Below are positions 42,047-50,978 of a stretch of DNA of 64,000 nucleotides, piece by piece. The number at the start of each line of letters is the position of its first letter. Within the stretch, counting starts at the first letter, position 1. Origin of the DNA: Rubrivivax sp. (GTDB lineage: Bacteria; Pseudomonadota; Gammaproteobacteria; Burkholderiales; Burkholderiaceae). Made by a program: the position numbers and the translations under genes. The notes beneath the pieces were generated by a model. The model did no database searches. It was not told the DNA's origin and saw only the letters and a program-made list of their open reading frames with translations. Where the stretch lies: assembly GCA_016790225.1 (NCBI GenBank), contig JAEUOZ010000043.1:1-64000 (forward strand), read 5' to 3'.

Positions 42047-42928
42047 ATGAAACGCATCCTTCTGTTCGTGCTCACCAACGTCGCCGTGATGGTGGTGCTG
42101 GGCATCACCGCGAGCCTGTTGGGCGTCAACCGCTTCCTCACGGCCAACGGCCTGAACCTCGGCATGCTGCTGGGCTTCTCGCTGATCATGGGCTTTGGCG
42201 GCGCGATCATTTCGCTGCTGATCAGCAAGCCGATGGCCAAGTGGACCACCGGCGCACAGGTGATCAACGATTCGCAGGATCCCACGCACCGCTGGATCGT
42301 GCAGACAGTGGCCAACTTCTCGCAGAAGTCTGGCATCAAGATGCCGGATGTCGCGATCTACGAAGGCGAGCCCAATGCCTTTGCCACGGGTGCGTTCAAG
42401 AATTCGGCACTGGTCGCGGTCTCCACCGGTCTGCTGCAGAGCATGACCAAGGAAGAGGTCGAGGCGGTGATCGCCCATGAAGTGGCCCACGTCGCCAACG
42501 GCGACATGGTCACGATGACCCTGATCCAGGGCGTGATGAACACCTTCGTGGTGTTCCTGTCGCGCGTGATCGGCTACTTCGTCGACAAGGTCATCCTGCG
42601 CAACACGAATGACGGCCCCGGCATCGGTTACTACATCACCACGATCGTGATGGATATCGTGCTGGGCCTGCTGGCCGCCATCATCGTGGCCTGGTTCTCG
42701 CGTCAGCGCGAGTACCGCGCGGACTTCGGCGCGGCCGATCTGATGGGCCGCAAGCAGCCGATGATCAATGCGCTGGCCCGTCTGGGCGGGCTGCAGCCGG
42801 GCGAGCTGCCGCAGGCGGTGCAGACCATGGGCATTTCCGGCAAGCCGGGCGGCCTGCTGGCGCTGATGTCCAGCCACCCGCCGATCGAAGACCGCATCCG
42901 CGCCCTGCAGCAGCGCCAGAGCGCCTGA
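42047..42928 (+). CDS. htpX: Membrane protease HtpX
   Basis: Inner-membrane zinc metalloprotease, 293 aa, which degrades misfolded membrane proteins. Two N-terminal membrane segments ([20 protein letters not shown] and [19 protein letters not shown]), the zinc site HEVAH (His144, Glu145, His148) within [12 protein letters not shown], two more membrane segments (about 158-215), and the third zinc ligand Glu in [10 protein letters not shown]. Stand-alone gene behind a sigma-32-like promoter. A perfect 9-bp inverted repeat (GCGGCGGGC 42941-42949, GCCCGCCGC 42961-42969) follows the stop. Confidence 0.97.
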   Translation: MKRILLFVLTNVAVMVVLGITASLLGVNRFLTANGLNLGMLLGFSLIMGFGGAIISLLISKPMAKWTTGAQVINDSQDPTHRWIVQTVANFSQKSGIKMPDVAIYEGEPNAFATGAFKNSALVAVSTGLLQSMTKEEVEAVIAHEVAHVANGDMVTMTLIQGVMNTFVVFLSRVIGYFVDKVILRNTNDGPGIGYYITTIVMDIVLGLLAAIIVAWFSRQREYRADFGAADLMGRKQPMINALARLGGLQPGELPQAVQTMGISGKPGGLLALMSSHPPIEDRIRALQQRQSA

Positions 42929-42940
42929 GCGCTGCGGCCC

Positions 42941-42969
42941 GCGGCGGGCATGCGACCGCAGCCCGCCGC
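42941..42969 (+). other. Stem-loop after htpX
   Basis: Perfect 9-bp arms GCGGCGGGC / GCCCGCCGC with an 11-bp loop, 13 bp after the htpX stop and 30 bp before rnpB. No T-run follows, so it may be a factor-assisted end or simply part of the rnpB promoter region. GACAAT at 42985-42990 is a fair -10 for rnpB. Confidence 0.4.
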
Positions 42970-42998
42970 TCCACCGCCTTGCCCGACAATGCGCCGGT

Positions 42999-43326
42999 GA
43001 AGCAAGCCAGACCGCCGCTGGCGCGATCCGGGAAACCGGGCGCTGGAGGAAGGTCCGGACTGCACAGGGCAGCGTAGGAGCTAACGACTCTCCACCGTGA
43101 GGTGAGGATCAGAGCAACAGAGACGAGTCCGGCTTCGGCCGGGGTGAAACGGGCAATCTCTACGCGCAGCAACACCCAATAGGCCGGCATTGAGGCGGCC
43201 CGCGGAGCCGGCGGGTAGGTGGCACCGAGCCAGCAGGCGACTGCTGGCCCAGAGGAATGGCGGTCACGCCGCCTTGGCCGCAAGGCCGGGGCGGCGCACA
43301 GAATCCGGCCTATCGGCTTGCTTCAC
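42999..43326 (+). ncRNA. rnpB: RNase P RNA (class A)
   Basis: Catalytic RNA that trims tRNA 5' ends. The 5' part GAAGCAAGCCAGACCG pairs with the 3' part CGGCTTGCTTC (P1). Conserved core: GAGGAAGGTCCGGACT (near 43046), the stretch AGGGTGAAACGGG-like GGGGTGAAACGGGC (43140-43153), CCCAATAGGCCGGCA, AGAGGAATGG and the 3' block ACAGAATCCGGCCTATCGG. About 328 nt, typical for betaproteobacteria. Ends are set by P1 pairing, so they are accurate to a few bases. Confidence 0.97.
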
Positions 43327-43409
43327 ACTTGATCGAGATTGGCGTGGCGCCTCTGGTGCGGCGCCGGCACTCGACGTGCCCGGGGCCGCGACCCGGCGCC
43401 TCGGGGCGT

Positions 43410-44081
43410 TCAGTCCGGCACCACCAGCGCCTGCTGCGCCTGCCAGCGCAGCCCATCGTCGCTGCGCACGGCTTGCAGCTGCATGGCGGCCACGTTGCGG
43501 GCAGGGGTGGACAAGCCGCGCCAGAGAAAGTCGCGCTCATTGCCGGGATCGCCGGCCACAAAGAGCTGCGAGGTCCACTCGCCGAAGCTTGGGTGACGCA
43601 GCTTGATGTGGATGTGCGGCGTGCGGCCCGGGTAGGGTACGGGCCGGATCGTGCGAAAGCGCAGCGTGCCGTCCTTGCCCGTGGTGCCTGCGCCGAAGCC
43701 CTGGAAGCCCGGGTCCGAGGCGCCATCGGCCACGCGGACGTCCGGATGGTGGTATACCGCCTTGGCATCACACTGCCAGATCTCGACTTCGGCCTCGTCC
43801 AGTGCGCGCCCCCGGGCATCGACCACGGTGGTCATCAAGGCCAGGTGCTCGCCACTGGCGGTGAAGGTCTGGGTGCCGCGCTTGACGCGCGTGAGATCGG
43901 CATCCCAATCGGCTTCGCTGGGGTCGCGCAGGCGCCAGCGCCTTGGCGGATAGAACGGGCCGTCGGTCATCGACGGCAGGGTCTGGCGCCGCGCCTGCGC
44001 ACGCAGCGGCCCGGCAGCTCCGACCAGGCTCGCGCCGAGCGTGGCCAGCAGCAAGGCGCGTCGTGGCGTAGGGCGAATCAT
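43410..44081 (-). CDS. Intradiol ring-cleavage dioxygenase-like protein, exported
   Basis: 223-aa protein of the protocatechuate 3,4-dioxygenase beta-fold. It starts with a twin-arginine-like signal (MIRPTPRRALLLATLGASLV, ending RAQA), so it is probably periplasmic, unlike the cytosolic aromatic-pathway enzymes. The family blocks are present: SMTDGPFYPP, EVEIWQCDAKAVYHHPD (Tyr ligand) and RPVPYPGRTPHIHIKL (Tyr and HxH ligands of the iron), so all four iron ligands appear kept. Substrate unknown; no aromatic-degradation genes are nearby. It diverges from the Bcr/CflA exporter gene. Confidence 0.85.
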   Translation of the reverse strand: MIRPTPRRALLLATLGASLVGAAGPLRAQARRQTLPSMTDGPFYPPRRWRLRDPSEADWDADLTRVKRGTQTFTASGEHLALMTTVVDARGRALDEAEVEIWQCDAKAVYHHPDVRVADGASDPGFQGFGAGTTGKDGTLRFRTIRPVPYPGRTPHIHIKLRHPSFGEWTSQLFVAGDPGNERDFLWRGLSTPARNVAAMQLQAVRSDDGLRWQAQQALVVPD

Positions 44082-44257
44082 CCGAGGCCTCCATCGGGCG
44101 CAACTGCGATCAGGCACACATTGCAGCACGCACCCCATGGCTGCGCCGACGCGAGGGTCAAGCACGGGCAGCCGGTTCTTCCCGGCCCGAGATTCCTGGA
44201 GGACGCGGCGCAGAGGCCCGGCAGGATCCATCAGAGTGCCGCCGCTACACTGAACCG

Positions 44258-45463
44258 ATGCATCCCCAAGCGCAGACGCTCTGGCGCGGGCCGCGCTGGA
44301 CGCTGGCCCTGCTGCTGGCCTGCCTGGGCATGCTGGGGCCGTTTGCGATCGACACCTACCTGCCGGCCTTCGCCGGCATCGCGCGCGATCTGCAGGCCAC
44401 GCCGCTGCAGATGCAGCAGACGCTGTCGGCCTATCTCGCCGCCTTTGCGGTGATGAACCTCTTTCACGGCGCGCTGTCAGACAGCTTCGGGCGGCGCCCG
44501 GTGGTCCTTTGCGCGATCGCCGTCTTCACGCTCGCGTCGGTCGGCTGCGCGCTGAGTTCCAGCATCGGCGAGCTGGTCTTGTGCCGCGCCCTGCAAGGCC
44601 TGAGCGCCGGCGCCGGCATGGTGGTGTCGCGCGCCATCATCCGCGATCTGTTCCCGCCCAGCGAGGCGCAGCGGGTGATGAGCCAAGTCACCATCTTCTT
44701 CGGCGTGGCCCCGGCCGTGGCGCCGCTGATCGGTGGGCTGCTCTTCGTGCATGCGGATTGGCATGCCATCTTCTGGCTGCTTGCAGTGCTGGGTGCCGTG
44801 CTGTGGCTGCTGATGCTGCGCCGCTTGCCCGAATCGCTGCACGCCAGCCAGCGTCAATCGTTCCACCCCATGCACCTGCTGCGCGGCTACTGGCAGATGG
44901 GCACCAGCGCGCGCTTCCTGGCCCTGGTGCTGGCCAGCGGCGTGCCGTTCAACGGGCTGTTCATCTACGTGCTCTCGTCACCGGCCTGGCTGGGCGAGGT
45001 GCTGCAGCTGAAGCCCACGCAGTTCTTCTGGTTCTTCGTGCTGAGCATCAGCGGCATCATGGGTGGCGCCTGGTGGAGCGGTCGCCTGGCCGGGCGCGTG
45101 CCGCCGGCCCGGCAGATCCGCTGGGGTTTCCTGATCATGGCGGGCACGACGGTGGTCAACCTGGTCTTGAATGCGACGCTGGAACCGCATGCGCTGTGGG
45201 CGCTGCTGCCGGTGAGCGTCTTCTCCTTCGGCTGGTCGCTGATGGTGCCGGTGGTCACCTTGCTGGTACTGGATCAGGTTCCCGAGCGCCGCGGCATGGC
45301 CTCGTCGGTGCAGGCCTTCGTCGGCGCGATGGCCAATGCGCTGGTGGCCGGGGTCATCGCGCCCTGGGTCATGCACTCGGCGCTGGCGCTGGCGGCGGCA
45401 TCGGCCTCGATGCTCTGCGTGGGCCTGCTGTCCTGGTGGTGGGTCAAGCGCCACGTGGTCTGA
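44258..45463 (+). CDS. Bcr/CflA-type multidrug efflux transporter (MFS)
   Basis: 401-aa major-facilitator protein with 12 hydrophobic segments. The N-terminal motif FAIDTYLPAFAGIARDL is the Bcr/CflA signature, motif A is GALSDSFGRRPVVL and motif C-like CRALQGLSAGAGMVVSRAII. Proton-driven export of drugs or amino-acid-like compounds is the family role. ATG 44258. A strong terminator follows, so it is monocistronic. Confidence 0.92.
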   Translation: MHPQAQTLWRGPRWTLALLLACLGMLGPFAIDTYLPAFAGIARDLQATPLQMQQTLSAYLAAFAVMNLFHGALSDSFGRRPVVLCAIAVFTLASVGCALSSSIGELVLCRALQGLSAGAGMVVSRAIIRDLFPPSEAQRVMSQVTIFFGVAPAVAPLIGGLLFVHADWHAIFWLLAVLGAVLWLLMLRRLPESLHASQRQSFHPMHLLRGYWQMGTSARFLALVLASGVPFNGLFIYVLSSPAWLGEVLQLKPTQFFWFFVLSISGIMGGAWWSGRLAGRVPPARQIRWGFLIMAGTTVVNLVLNATLEPHALWALLPVSVFSFGWSLMVPVVTLLVLDQVPERRGMASSVQAFVGAMANALVAGVIAPWVMHSALALAAASASMLCVGLLSWWWVKRHVV

Positions 45464-45518
45464 CGCCAGCCGCTCGGGCGCGCTGCCGCGCTTGCCCTGC
45501 GACGCCCTGCGACGCCCG

Positions 45519-45542
45519 GCGCCGGCAGCCGGCGCATTTTTT
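45519..45542 (+). terminator. Intrinsic terminator of the Bcr/CflA gene
   Basis: Perfect 8-bp arms GCGCCGGC (45519-45526) and GCCGGCGC (45528-45535), followed by A and six T (45537-45542). It lies 56 bp after the stop. The preceding CCCTGCGACG occurs twice in tandem. Confidence 0.9.
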
Positions 45543-45607
45543 CCGCGGATCGCAGGCCCTCAAGCTGTCGTCTGGCGCACCGAAAGCCGGGGCAGAGGTG
45601 ATCTTCG

Positions 45608-46747
45608 ATGCGCTGCCGTTCTGCTGCTGCCGGTCTGCACCGGTCTGAATCCCGCTCCTTCCTGGCGCAAGCCGCGCTGGCGCTGGGCGCACTGCTGGCT
45701 TGCAGCGGGCCCGCAGGAGCCGGCGCGCCGGCCGCGTCGGCGCCACCCGCCGCCGCGGTGCAGGCGGCGGTTCGCCCGGTTGCCGCGGAGGCCGCAAGGC
45801 CTGCGGCCGAGCGCGGCGCGCCCAAGCCCATCGAACGGGAGCCTGCCCAGCCGCCCGCCGCGCAGGACCCGCTGGATGTCTTGCGCGATCGCCTGGCCCA
45901 GCGCCTGGGCGCGTCCAAGGCGGCCGCGCCTTCGGGACAGGTGGTGCAGGTATCGAACCGTGCACCGGGCGAATTCCAGGTCACGGCCGGATCGGCCAGC
46001 CGGCCTTCGGCATCTGCTCGAAAGCCGGCACACAGCGAGGCGGCCACCGCGCATGGGGCCGGCGCCGGCCACGAGCCGCACTGGAGCTATGACGGCGAAG
46101 GCGGCCCGCAACGCTGGGGTGAGCTCAAGCCGGAGTTCATCCGCTGCGCGATCGGCAAGCGCCAGAGCCCGATCGATATCCGCGACGGCTTCTCCGTCGA
46201 TCTGGAGCCGGTGGCCTTCCAGTACCGGCCCAGCAGCTTCGCAGTCATCGACAACGGGCACACCGTGCAGGTCAACGTAGGGCCCGGCAACACCATCCAG
46301 GTGATGGGGCGCACCTATGAACTCGTGCAGTTCCACTTTCACCGCCCTTCGGAAGAGCGCATCAACGGCCGCGCCTTCGACATGGTCGCGCACCTCGTGC
46401 ACAAGGATCTGGAAGGGCGCCTGGCCGTGGTGGCGGTGCTGCTGGACCGCGGTGCCGCGCAGCCCGTGATCCAGACCGTGTGGAACAACCTGCCGCTGGA
46501 AAAGGGCGAGGCACTGCCGGCGCGTGTGACGCTGGATCCGGGCGAGCTGCTGCCCGCCGATCGCCGCTACTACACCTACATGGGATCGCTGACCACGCCG
46601 CCTTGCAGCGAGGGCGTGCTGTGGATGGTGCTGAAGCAGCCGGTGCAGGTCTCGATCGACCAGATCAACCTGTTCGCCAGGCTCTACCCGATGAATGCGC
46701 GTCCGATCCAATCGGTCAGCGGCCGGGTCATCAAACAGTCCAACTGA
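45608..46747 (+). CDS. Alpha-class carbonic anhydrase with long N-terminal linker
   Basis: 379-aa secreted zinc enzyme that interconverts CO2 and bicarbonate. The N-terminal export signal ends near LLACSG, where LLAC could be a weak lipobox (Cys32). Residues about 40-155 are an Ala/Pro/Arg-rich linker with a short helical stretch (DPLDVLRDRLAQRLGASKAA). The anhydrase domain starts at HWSYDG (158). Zinc ligands are His243 and His245 in QFHFHRPSEE and His262 in AHLVH; the SLTTPPCSEGV block is intact. The linker is much longer than in normal periplasmic alpha-anhydrases. ATG 45608 with AGAGGTG upstream. Confidence 0.93.
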   Translation: MRCRSAAAGLHRSESRSFLAQAALALGALLACSGPAGAGAPAASAPPAAAVQAAVRPVAAEAARPAAERGAPKPIEREPAQPPAAQDPLDVLRDRLAQRLGASKAAAPSGQVVQVSNRAPGEFQVTAGSASRPSASARKPAHSEAATAHGAGAGHEPHWSYDGEGGPQRWGELKPEFIRCAIGKRQSPIDIRDGFSVDLEPVAFQYRPSSFAVIDNGHTVQVNVGPGNTIQVMGRTYELVQFHFHRPSEERINGRAFDMVAHLVHKDLEGRLAVVAVLLDRGAAQPVIQTVWNNLPLEKGEALPARVTLDPGELLPADRRYYTYMGSLTTPPCSEGVLWMVLKQPVQVSIDQINLFARLYPMNARPIQSVSGRVIKQSN

Positions 46748-46756
46748 GGATCCATC

Positions 46757-47125
46757 TCAGCCAGGACCTGGGCCTGGGCCTGGGCCTGGATCCGGCCCCT
46801 GATCCGACACCGGTCGTTTGCGCCGCCCGGCCAGCAGCAGCGCCGGCCACAACCACAGGCTGGCCAGCCACAGCAGCACGCGCTTCACGGACAGCGGGGT
46901 GGTCTCGTGCTGCGCAACGCGCACGAACAGCACCACGGCACCCACCAGAACATAGAGCAGCAGAAGGCCGTAGACCGTGACCCTGGCACCGTAGGTGCCG
47001 CCCAGCCAGTCACCCAGCGCGCTGCCTACCAGAGCCGACAGCGGCACTGAAAACAGGACCGCCAGGCCGACGCCGGCCAGCGAATGGCGCAGGCGCCACA
47101 AGGGGTCGTTTTCGCCGGGGGTCAT
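46757..47125 (-). CDS. Hypothetical small membrane protein with Gly-Pro tail
   Basis: 122-aa protein not assigned to a family. Three hydrophobic segments are visible: LAGVGLAVLFSVPLSALVGS, VTVYGLLLLYVLVGAVVLFV and VLLWLASLWLWPALLLA. The C-terminus is DQGPDPGPGPGPGPG, encoded by four CCTGG(G/A)-type 6-bp units (46767-46790). The stop lies 9 bp from the convergent carbonic-anhydrase stop. Frame quality and membrane pattern support a real gene; function unknown. Confidence 0.65.
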   Translation of the reverse strand: MTPGENDPLWRLRHSLAGVGLAVLFSVPLSALVGSALGDWLGGTYGARVTVYGLLLLYVLVGAVVLFVRVAQHETTPLSVKRVLLWLASLWLWPALLLAGRRKRPVSDQGPDPGPGPGPGPG

Positions 47126-47448
47126 GGCGATACGGCGCTTCCGACAGCGCGCGCGCGGAGCCCTGCGCTGCCCTCGCAGCGCCGCGCCGGATGGCGTGAT
47201 CGGGCCTCAGGCCGCCATCCGCCGGCGCGACAGCGTGGCACTTCGGGTTTACCTGTAACCATCTAGATGTAAATCCTTCGCAGGGGTGCACACCGGAGCC
47301 TTGCCTCATCAGGCTTGAGGGAACTTGTGAAGAGCCGTCTGCAAGTGCTTAATTCATAAAGACTCTTGGTGACCCTCTCTCTTGAAAGTGGGTCGACATC
47401 CTGGCCCTAAGCCCTTGATTCAGCTGATTTTTCACCCGACGTGGGACG
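47126..47448. other. AT-richer gap upstream of the dcw cluster
   Basis: About 320 bp without a convincing gene. The stretch 47245-47400 is clearly AT-richer than its surroundings (TTTACCTGTAACCATCTAG, TTAATTCATAAAGACTC). A possible sigma-70 promoter is TTGTGA (47325-47330), 17-bp spacer, CTTAAT (47348-47353). CCTCA-N7-TGAGG (47303-47320 area) can form a small hairpin. Extra GTGGG motifs occur at 47388 and 47441, ahead of the main MraZ box. Confidence 0.4.
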
Positions 47449-47505
47449 TTGCTGCCCCTTTCGGGCTGCAGTACAGTGGGAAATCGTGCAAAAGAGTGGG
47501 GCGAA
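47449..47505 (+). promoter_or_regulatory. mraZ promoter and MraZ-box repeats
   Basis: TTGCTG (47449-47454), 17-bp spacer and TACAGT (47472-47477) form a plausible promoter starting near 47484. TGGGA (47477-47481) and TGGGG (47497-47501) are exactly 20 bp apart, with TGCAA in the middle 10-bp slot, which fits the MraZ box of TGGG repeats in 10-bp steps known from E. coli. The box overlaps the ribosome-binding site of mraZ, so MraZ should autorepress here. Confidence 0.65.
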
Positions 47506-47952
47506 GTGTCAACCGTCACCTTCAAGGGTGGTCCAGTAGTCACCTTGGACGGCAAAGGCCGTCTGACGGTGCCTGCGCGCTTCAAGGACGCCCTGATGGC
47601 CATGGACGGTGGGCAGATGGTGGCCTGCAAGAACAGCTCGTTCAGCCTGCAGCTGTTTCCGCTGGGGGTCTGGAACCGGTTGGAGGCCAAGCTGACGGCC
47701 ATGGACGCCACGCACGCCGAGTTGCGGCGCTTTCTGATCGGCAGCGCGGCCGATGTGGCGATCGACGGCTCTTCGCGCATCCTCATCCCTCCCGAGCTGC
47801 GGGAATGGGCCAGGCTGGATCGCGAAGTGATCTTCATGGGCGTGGGCAAGAGCTTCGAATTGTGGGACAAGGCCAGCCTCGCCACGCATGAGCAGGGCGT
47901 GATGGCCCAGCAGGACATGATGGCCCGCCTGACCGGGCTGGTGATCGAGTGA
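47506..47952 (+). CDS. mraZ: Transcriptional regulator MraZ
   Basis: 148-aa DNA-binding protein with two AbrB-like (SpoVT) half-domains: first at about 6-50 ([20 protein letters not shown]), second at 80-130 ([20 protein letters not shown]). It binds TGGG repeats upstream of its own gene and tunes the dcw cluster. GTG 47506 (VSTVTFKGG) is chosen because the domain begins right after it and GGGG lies 5 nt upstream; the frame is open further upstream without similarity. rsmH follows 7 bp downstream. Confidence 0.95.
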   Translation: MSTVTFKGGPVVTLDGKGRLTVPARFKDALMAMDGGQMVACKNSSFSLQLFPLGVWNRLEAKLTAMDATHAELRRFLIGSAADVAIDGSSRILIPPELREWARLDREVIFMGVGKSFELWDKASLATHEQGVMAQQDMMARLTGLVIE

Positions 47953-47959
47953 GGACCGC

Positions 47960-48913
47960 ATGACGATCCCCACTCCCCAGCACGTGCCCGTGCTCCTGAG
48001 CGAGGCGGTCGAGGCGCTGGTCACCCGGCCGGACGGCCTGTATGTCGATGGCACCTTCGGCCGCGGCGGTCACGCCCGCGCGGTGCTGGCGGTGCTGGCG
48101 CCGGCAGGCCGTCTGGTGGCCTTCGACAAGGACCCGGAGGCCATCGCGGAAGCGCAGCGCATTGCCGACGCGCGCCTGTCCGTGTGCCATGCCGGATTCG
48201 GGGCCATGCGCGCCGAACTTGCGGCACGCGGCGTCACGGCCGTGGATGGCGTGCTGCTGGACCTGGGCATCAGCAGCCCGCAGATCGACACGCCGCAGCG
48301 CGGATTCAGCTTCCGCTTCGATGCACCGTTGGACATGCGCATGGATCCGACCCGGGGCGAGACCGCCGCGGACTTTCTCAACCGCGCCGATGAGCGCCAG
48401 ATGGCCGAGGTGATCCGTGAATACGGCGAAGAACGGTTTGCTCTACCGATTGCAAAGGCGCTTGTCGCTCGCCGCCAGGGCGGGCGTCCTGTACGAACCA
48501 CGTGGGAACTTTCCGAAGTCGTGGCTCGTGCGGTCAAGACCCGCGAACCGGGCCAGGACCCTGCAACGCGCACCTTTCAAGCTCTTCGGATTTTCGTCAA
48601 CGCCGAGCTTGAAGAGCTCGAGCAGGGCCTGAACGCGGCGCTGGAGCTGCTCAACCCCGGCGGGCGCCTGGCGGTCATCAGCTTCCACTCGCTGGAAGAC
48701 CGCATCGTCAAGCAGTTCATGGCCCGCGAAAGCCGCAGCGAGCCCGATCGGCGTGCGCCGTTTGCGCCGCCGCGGGCCACGCGTCTGAGCCTGCTGGGCC
48801 GCACGCGCCCGGGCGCTGCCGAGCTGGCGCGCAACCCGCGGGCCCGTTCGGCCATCCTGCGCGTGGCGCAGCGCAACGCGGCGGTGTCCGCAGCGTCCGG
48901 GGGGCTGGCATGA
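47960..48913 (+). CDS. rsmH: 16S rRNA (cytosine1402-N4)-methyltransferase
   Basis: 317-aa SAM-dependent methyltransferase (MraW) that modifies C1402 in the ribosomal P site. [13 protein letters not shown] start, SAM motif [30 protein letters not shown], the middle helical domain, [15 protein letters not shown] and [18 protein letters not shown] 47960; its stop overlaps the ftsL ATG as ATGA. Confidence 0.97.
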   Translation: MTIPTPQHVPVLLSEAVEALVTRPDGLYVDGTFGRGGHARAVLAVLAPAGRLVAFDKDPEAIAEAQRIADARLSVCHAGFGAMRAELAARGVTAVDGVLLDLGISSPQIDTPQRGFSFRFDAPLDMRMDPTRGETAADFLNRADERQMAEVIREYGEERFALPIAKALVARRQGGRPVRTTWELSEVVARAVKTREPGQDPATRTFQALRIFVNAELEELEQGLNAALELLNPGGRLAVISFHSLEDRIVKQFMARESRSEPDRRAPFAPPRATRLSLLGRTRPGAAELARNPRARSAILRVAQRNAAVSAASGGLA

Positions 48914-49188
48914 CGCGCGTGCAGATCGTGCTGCTGCTTGCGCTGGTGGCCAGTTCGCTGTTTCTCGTGCGCACGTCCTACGAGAACCGGCGGCTGTTTG
49001 CCGCCAACCAGAAGGCCGAGGCCGATGGCCTGCGCATCCAGCAGGAGTTCAAGCGCCTGGATGCGCAGCGGCAGATCAACGCCACCAACCAGCGCGTGGC
49101 GCGCGATGCACAGGCCAAGCTGCAGATGAGCACGCCGGTGCACAAGTTCGACGTCTACGAGACGCCGCAGCCGGAGGCCCCGCGATGA
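48910..49188 (+). CDS. ftsL: Cell-division protein FtsL
   Basis: 92-aa bitopic division protein. Short cytoplasmic start, membrane helix [17 protein letters not shown] (residues 3-20), then a periplasmic coiled coil ([20 protein letters not shown]) ending in Pro-rich residues. It forms a complex with FtsB and FtsQ at the septum. Assigned by size, topology and position between rsmH and ftsI, since FtsL sequence is poorly conserved. Coupled by ATGA overlaps on both sides. Confidence 0.93.
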   Translation: MTRVQIVLLLALVASSLFLVRTSYENRRLFAANQKAEADGLRIQQEFKRLDAQRQINATNQRVARDAQAKLQMSTPVHKFDVYETPQPEAPR

Positions 49189-50978
49189 GCGCCGCCTCGT
49201 CACGCGGCAGCAGCGGGCGCGCTGCCCTGGGATCGGCGCGCCGGCTGAACTACGCCACCAGCCCGCTGCTGGCCAGCAAGACGCCGCCCTGGCGCTCGCG
49301 CTTCGTGGTCGTGATGATGGCCCTGGGCTGCGCCGTGCTGCTGGGCCGTGCGGCCTGGGTGCAGCTGATCGACGCGCCGTTCTATGTCGCCAAGGGCGAA
49401 TCCCGCTACGCCTACAAGATGCCGCTGATCGCCAACCGCGGCCGCATCCTGGATCGCAATGGCAACGTGCTGGCCACCAGCGTGCCGGTGCCATCGGTCT
49501 GGATCGCGCCCAAGGAGTTTCGCGAGTCCGGCGCCACGGCGGCGCAGCGCACGGCGCTGGCGCGCCTGCTGAACATGCCGCTGGCCGAGCTGGACGAGCG
49601 CAGCCAGTCGCGCGGTGAATTTGTCTGGCTGCGCCGCAAGATCGATGAACCGGTCTGGCAGCAGATTCGCCAGCTCAAGCTCAAGGGCGTCTACCAGCAG
49701 CGCGAGTTCCTGCGCAAGTACTACGAAGGCGAGACCATCGCGCAGGTGGTGGGCCGCACCAACTTCATCGAGGACAACGGCACCGAAGGCATCGAGCTGC
49801 GTTTCGACCGTCAGCTGCAGGGCCAGAACGGCGAGCACCGCGTGGTGCGCAACCGCCTGGGCCAGGTGGTGGACGAGATGGCCGAGCGCCGCGAGCCGGT
49901 GAACGGCACGGATGTGCAGCTGTCGCTGGACAGCCGCATCCAGTTCTTCACCTGGCACGCCGTCCGTGAGGCGGTGGACGTGCATGGCGCGCTGTCGGGC
50001 AGTGCCGTGGTCGTGGATGCCCGCACGGGCGAGCTGCTGGCGCTGGCCAATGTTGCGGGCGCCGCCGCCTTGCGTTCCAAGGACGCGATGGCCGAGCGCC
50101 AGCGCAACCGCGCCTTGACCGACACCTTCGAGCCCGGCTCGACGATGAAGCCCTTTGTCGTCAGCTGGGCCATGGAGAGCCGCAAGCTGACCCCGCTGAC
50201 CAGCCTGCCCAACGAGCCGCTGCCCGTGGCCGGCGGCCTCTTTGTGCGTGACAGCCATCCGCTGGCCAAGCCGCGCATCACGCTGGCCGAGGTCATCCAG
50301 CGCTCCAGCAATGCCGGCACCGCGCGCCTGGCGATGCAGATGGAGCGCAAGGAGATGCACGGCCTGATGACCAACCTGGGTTTTGGCCAGCGGCCGCAGA
50401 TCGATTTCCCCGGCGCGGCCGCCGGGCGCCTGCGCAAGCCCGAGAGCTGGATGCCGATCGACCAGGCGACCATGAGCTACGGCTATGGCTTGTCGACTTC
50501 CCTGCTGCAGCTGGCACGCGCGTACACGGTGTTTGCCCACGATGGCCAGCTGTCGGAGCTGAGCCTGCTCAAGCGCGACGCGCCCATGCCGTCCGTGCCG
50601 GTGATCTCGCCCGAGACCGCGCGCCAGATGCGCCAGATGCTGGGCCTGGTGGTGCAGGAGGGCGGCACGGCGCCGAAGGCCGCGGTCGAGGGCTACTCGG
50701 TCGGCGGCAAGACCGGCACGGCCCAGGCGCATGTGAAGGGCGGCTACGACAAGAGCCGGCATCGCGCCTTCTTCGTGGGGCTCGCGCCGCTGAGCGATCC
50801 GCGCATCGTCGTGGCCGTGATGCTGGACGAGCCGCGCGCGCAGGGCGTCTACTATGGTGGTGCGGTAGCGGCCCCGGTCTTCAGCAAGGTCACGCAGCAG
50901 ACGCTGCGCACCCTGGGCGTGGAGCAGGATCTCGAGGTGCGGGCCCGCGTGCGCGTGCAGACGGAGACCACGCCATGA
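49185..50978 (+). CDS. ftsI: Penicillin-binding protein 3 (FtsI)
   Basis: 597-aa septal peptidoglycan transpeptidase. One membrane helix near residues 42-60 (VVVMMALGCAVLLGRAAWV), dimerisation domain with RGRILDRNGNVLATS, and the transpeptidase domain with STMK (Ser319 in EPGSTMKPF), SSN, and KTGTA (Lys509). Target of beta-lactams. Works with FtsW as the septal synthase. ATG 49185 overlaps the ftsL stop; the stop overlaps murE. Confidence 0.97.
   Translation: MSAASSRGSSGRAALGSARRLNYATSPLLASKTPPWRSRFVVVMMALGCAVLLGRAAWVQLIDAPFYVAKGESRYAYKMPLIANRGRILDRNGNVLATSVPVPSVWIAPKEFRESGATAAQRTALARLLNMPLAELDERSQSRGEFVWLRRKIDEPVWQQIRQLKLKGVYQQREFLRKYYEGETIAQVVGRTNFIEDNGTEGIELRFDRQLQGQNGEHRVVRNRLGQVVDEMAERREPVNGTDVQLSLDSRIQFFTWHAVREAVDVHGALSGSAVVVDARTGELLALANVAGAAALRSKDAMAERQRNRALTDTFEPGSTMKPFVVSWAMESRKLTPLTSLPNEPLPVAGGLFVRDSHPLAKPRITLAEVIQRSSNAGTARLAMQMERKEMHGLMTNLGFGQRPQIDFPGAAAGRLRKPESWMPIDQATMSYGYGLSTSLLQLARAYTVFAHDGQLSELSLLKRDAPMPSVPVISPETARQMRQMLGLVVQEGGTAPKAAVEGYSVGGKTGTAQAHVKGGYDKSRHRAFFVGLAPLSDPRIVVAVMLDEPRAQGVYYGGAVAAPVFSKVTQQTLRTLGVEQDLEVRARVRVQTETTP

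Noticed and set aside
46757..46790. CCTGGG repeats as a separate mobile or regulatory element
   Set aside because: Four 6-bp units fully explained as the Gly-Pro tail codons of the small membrane protein.
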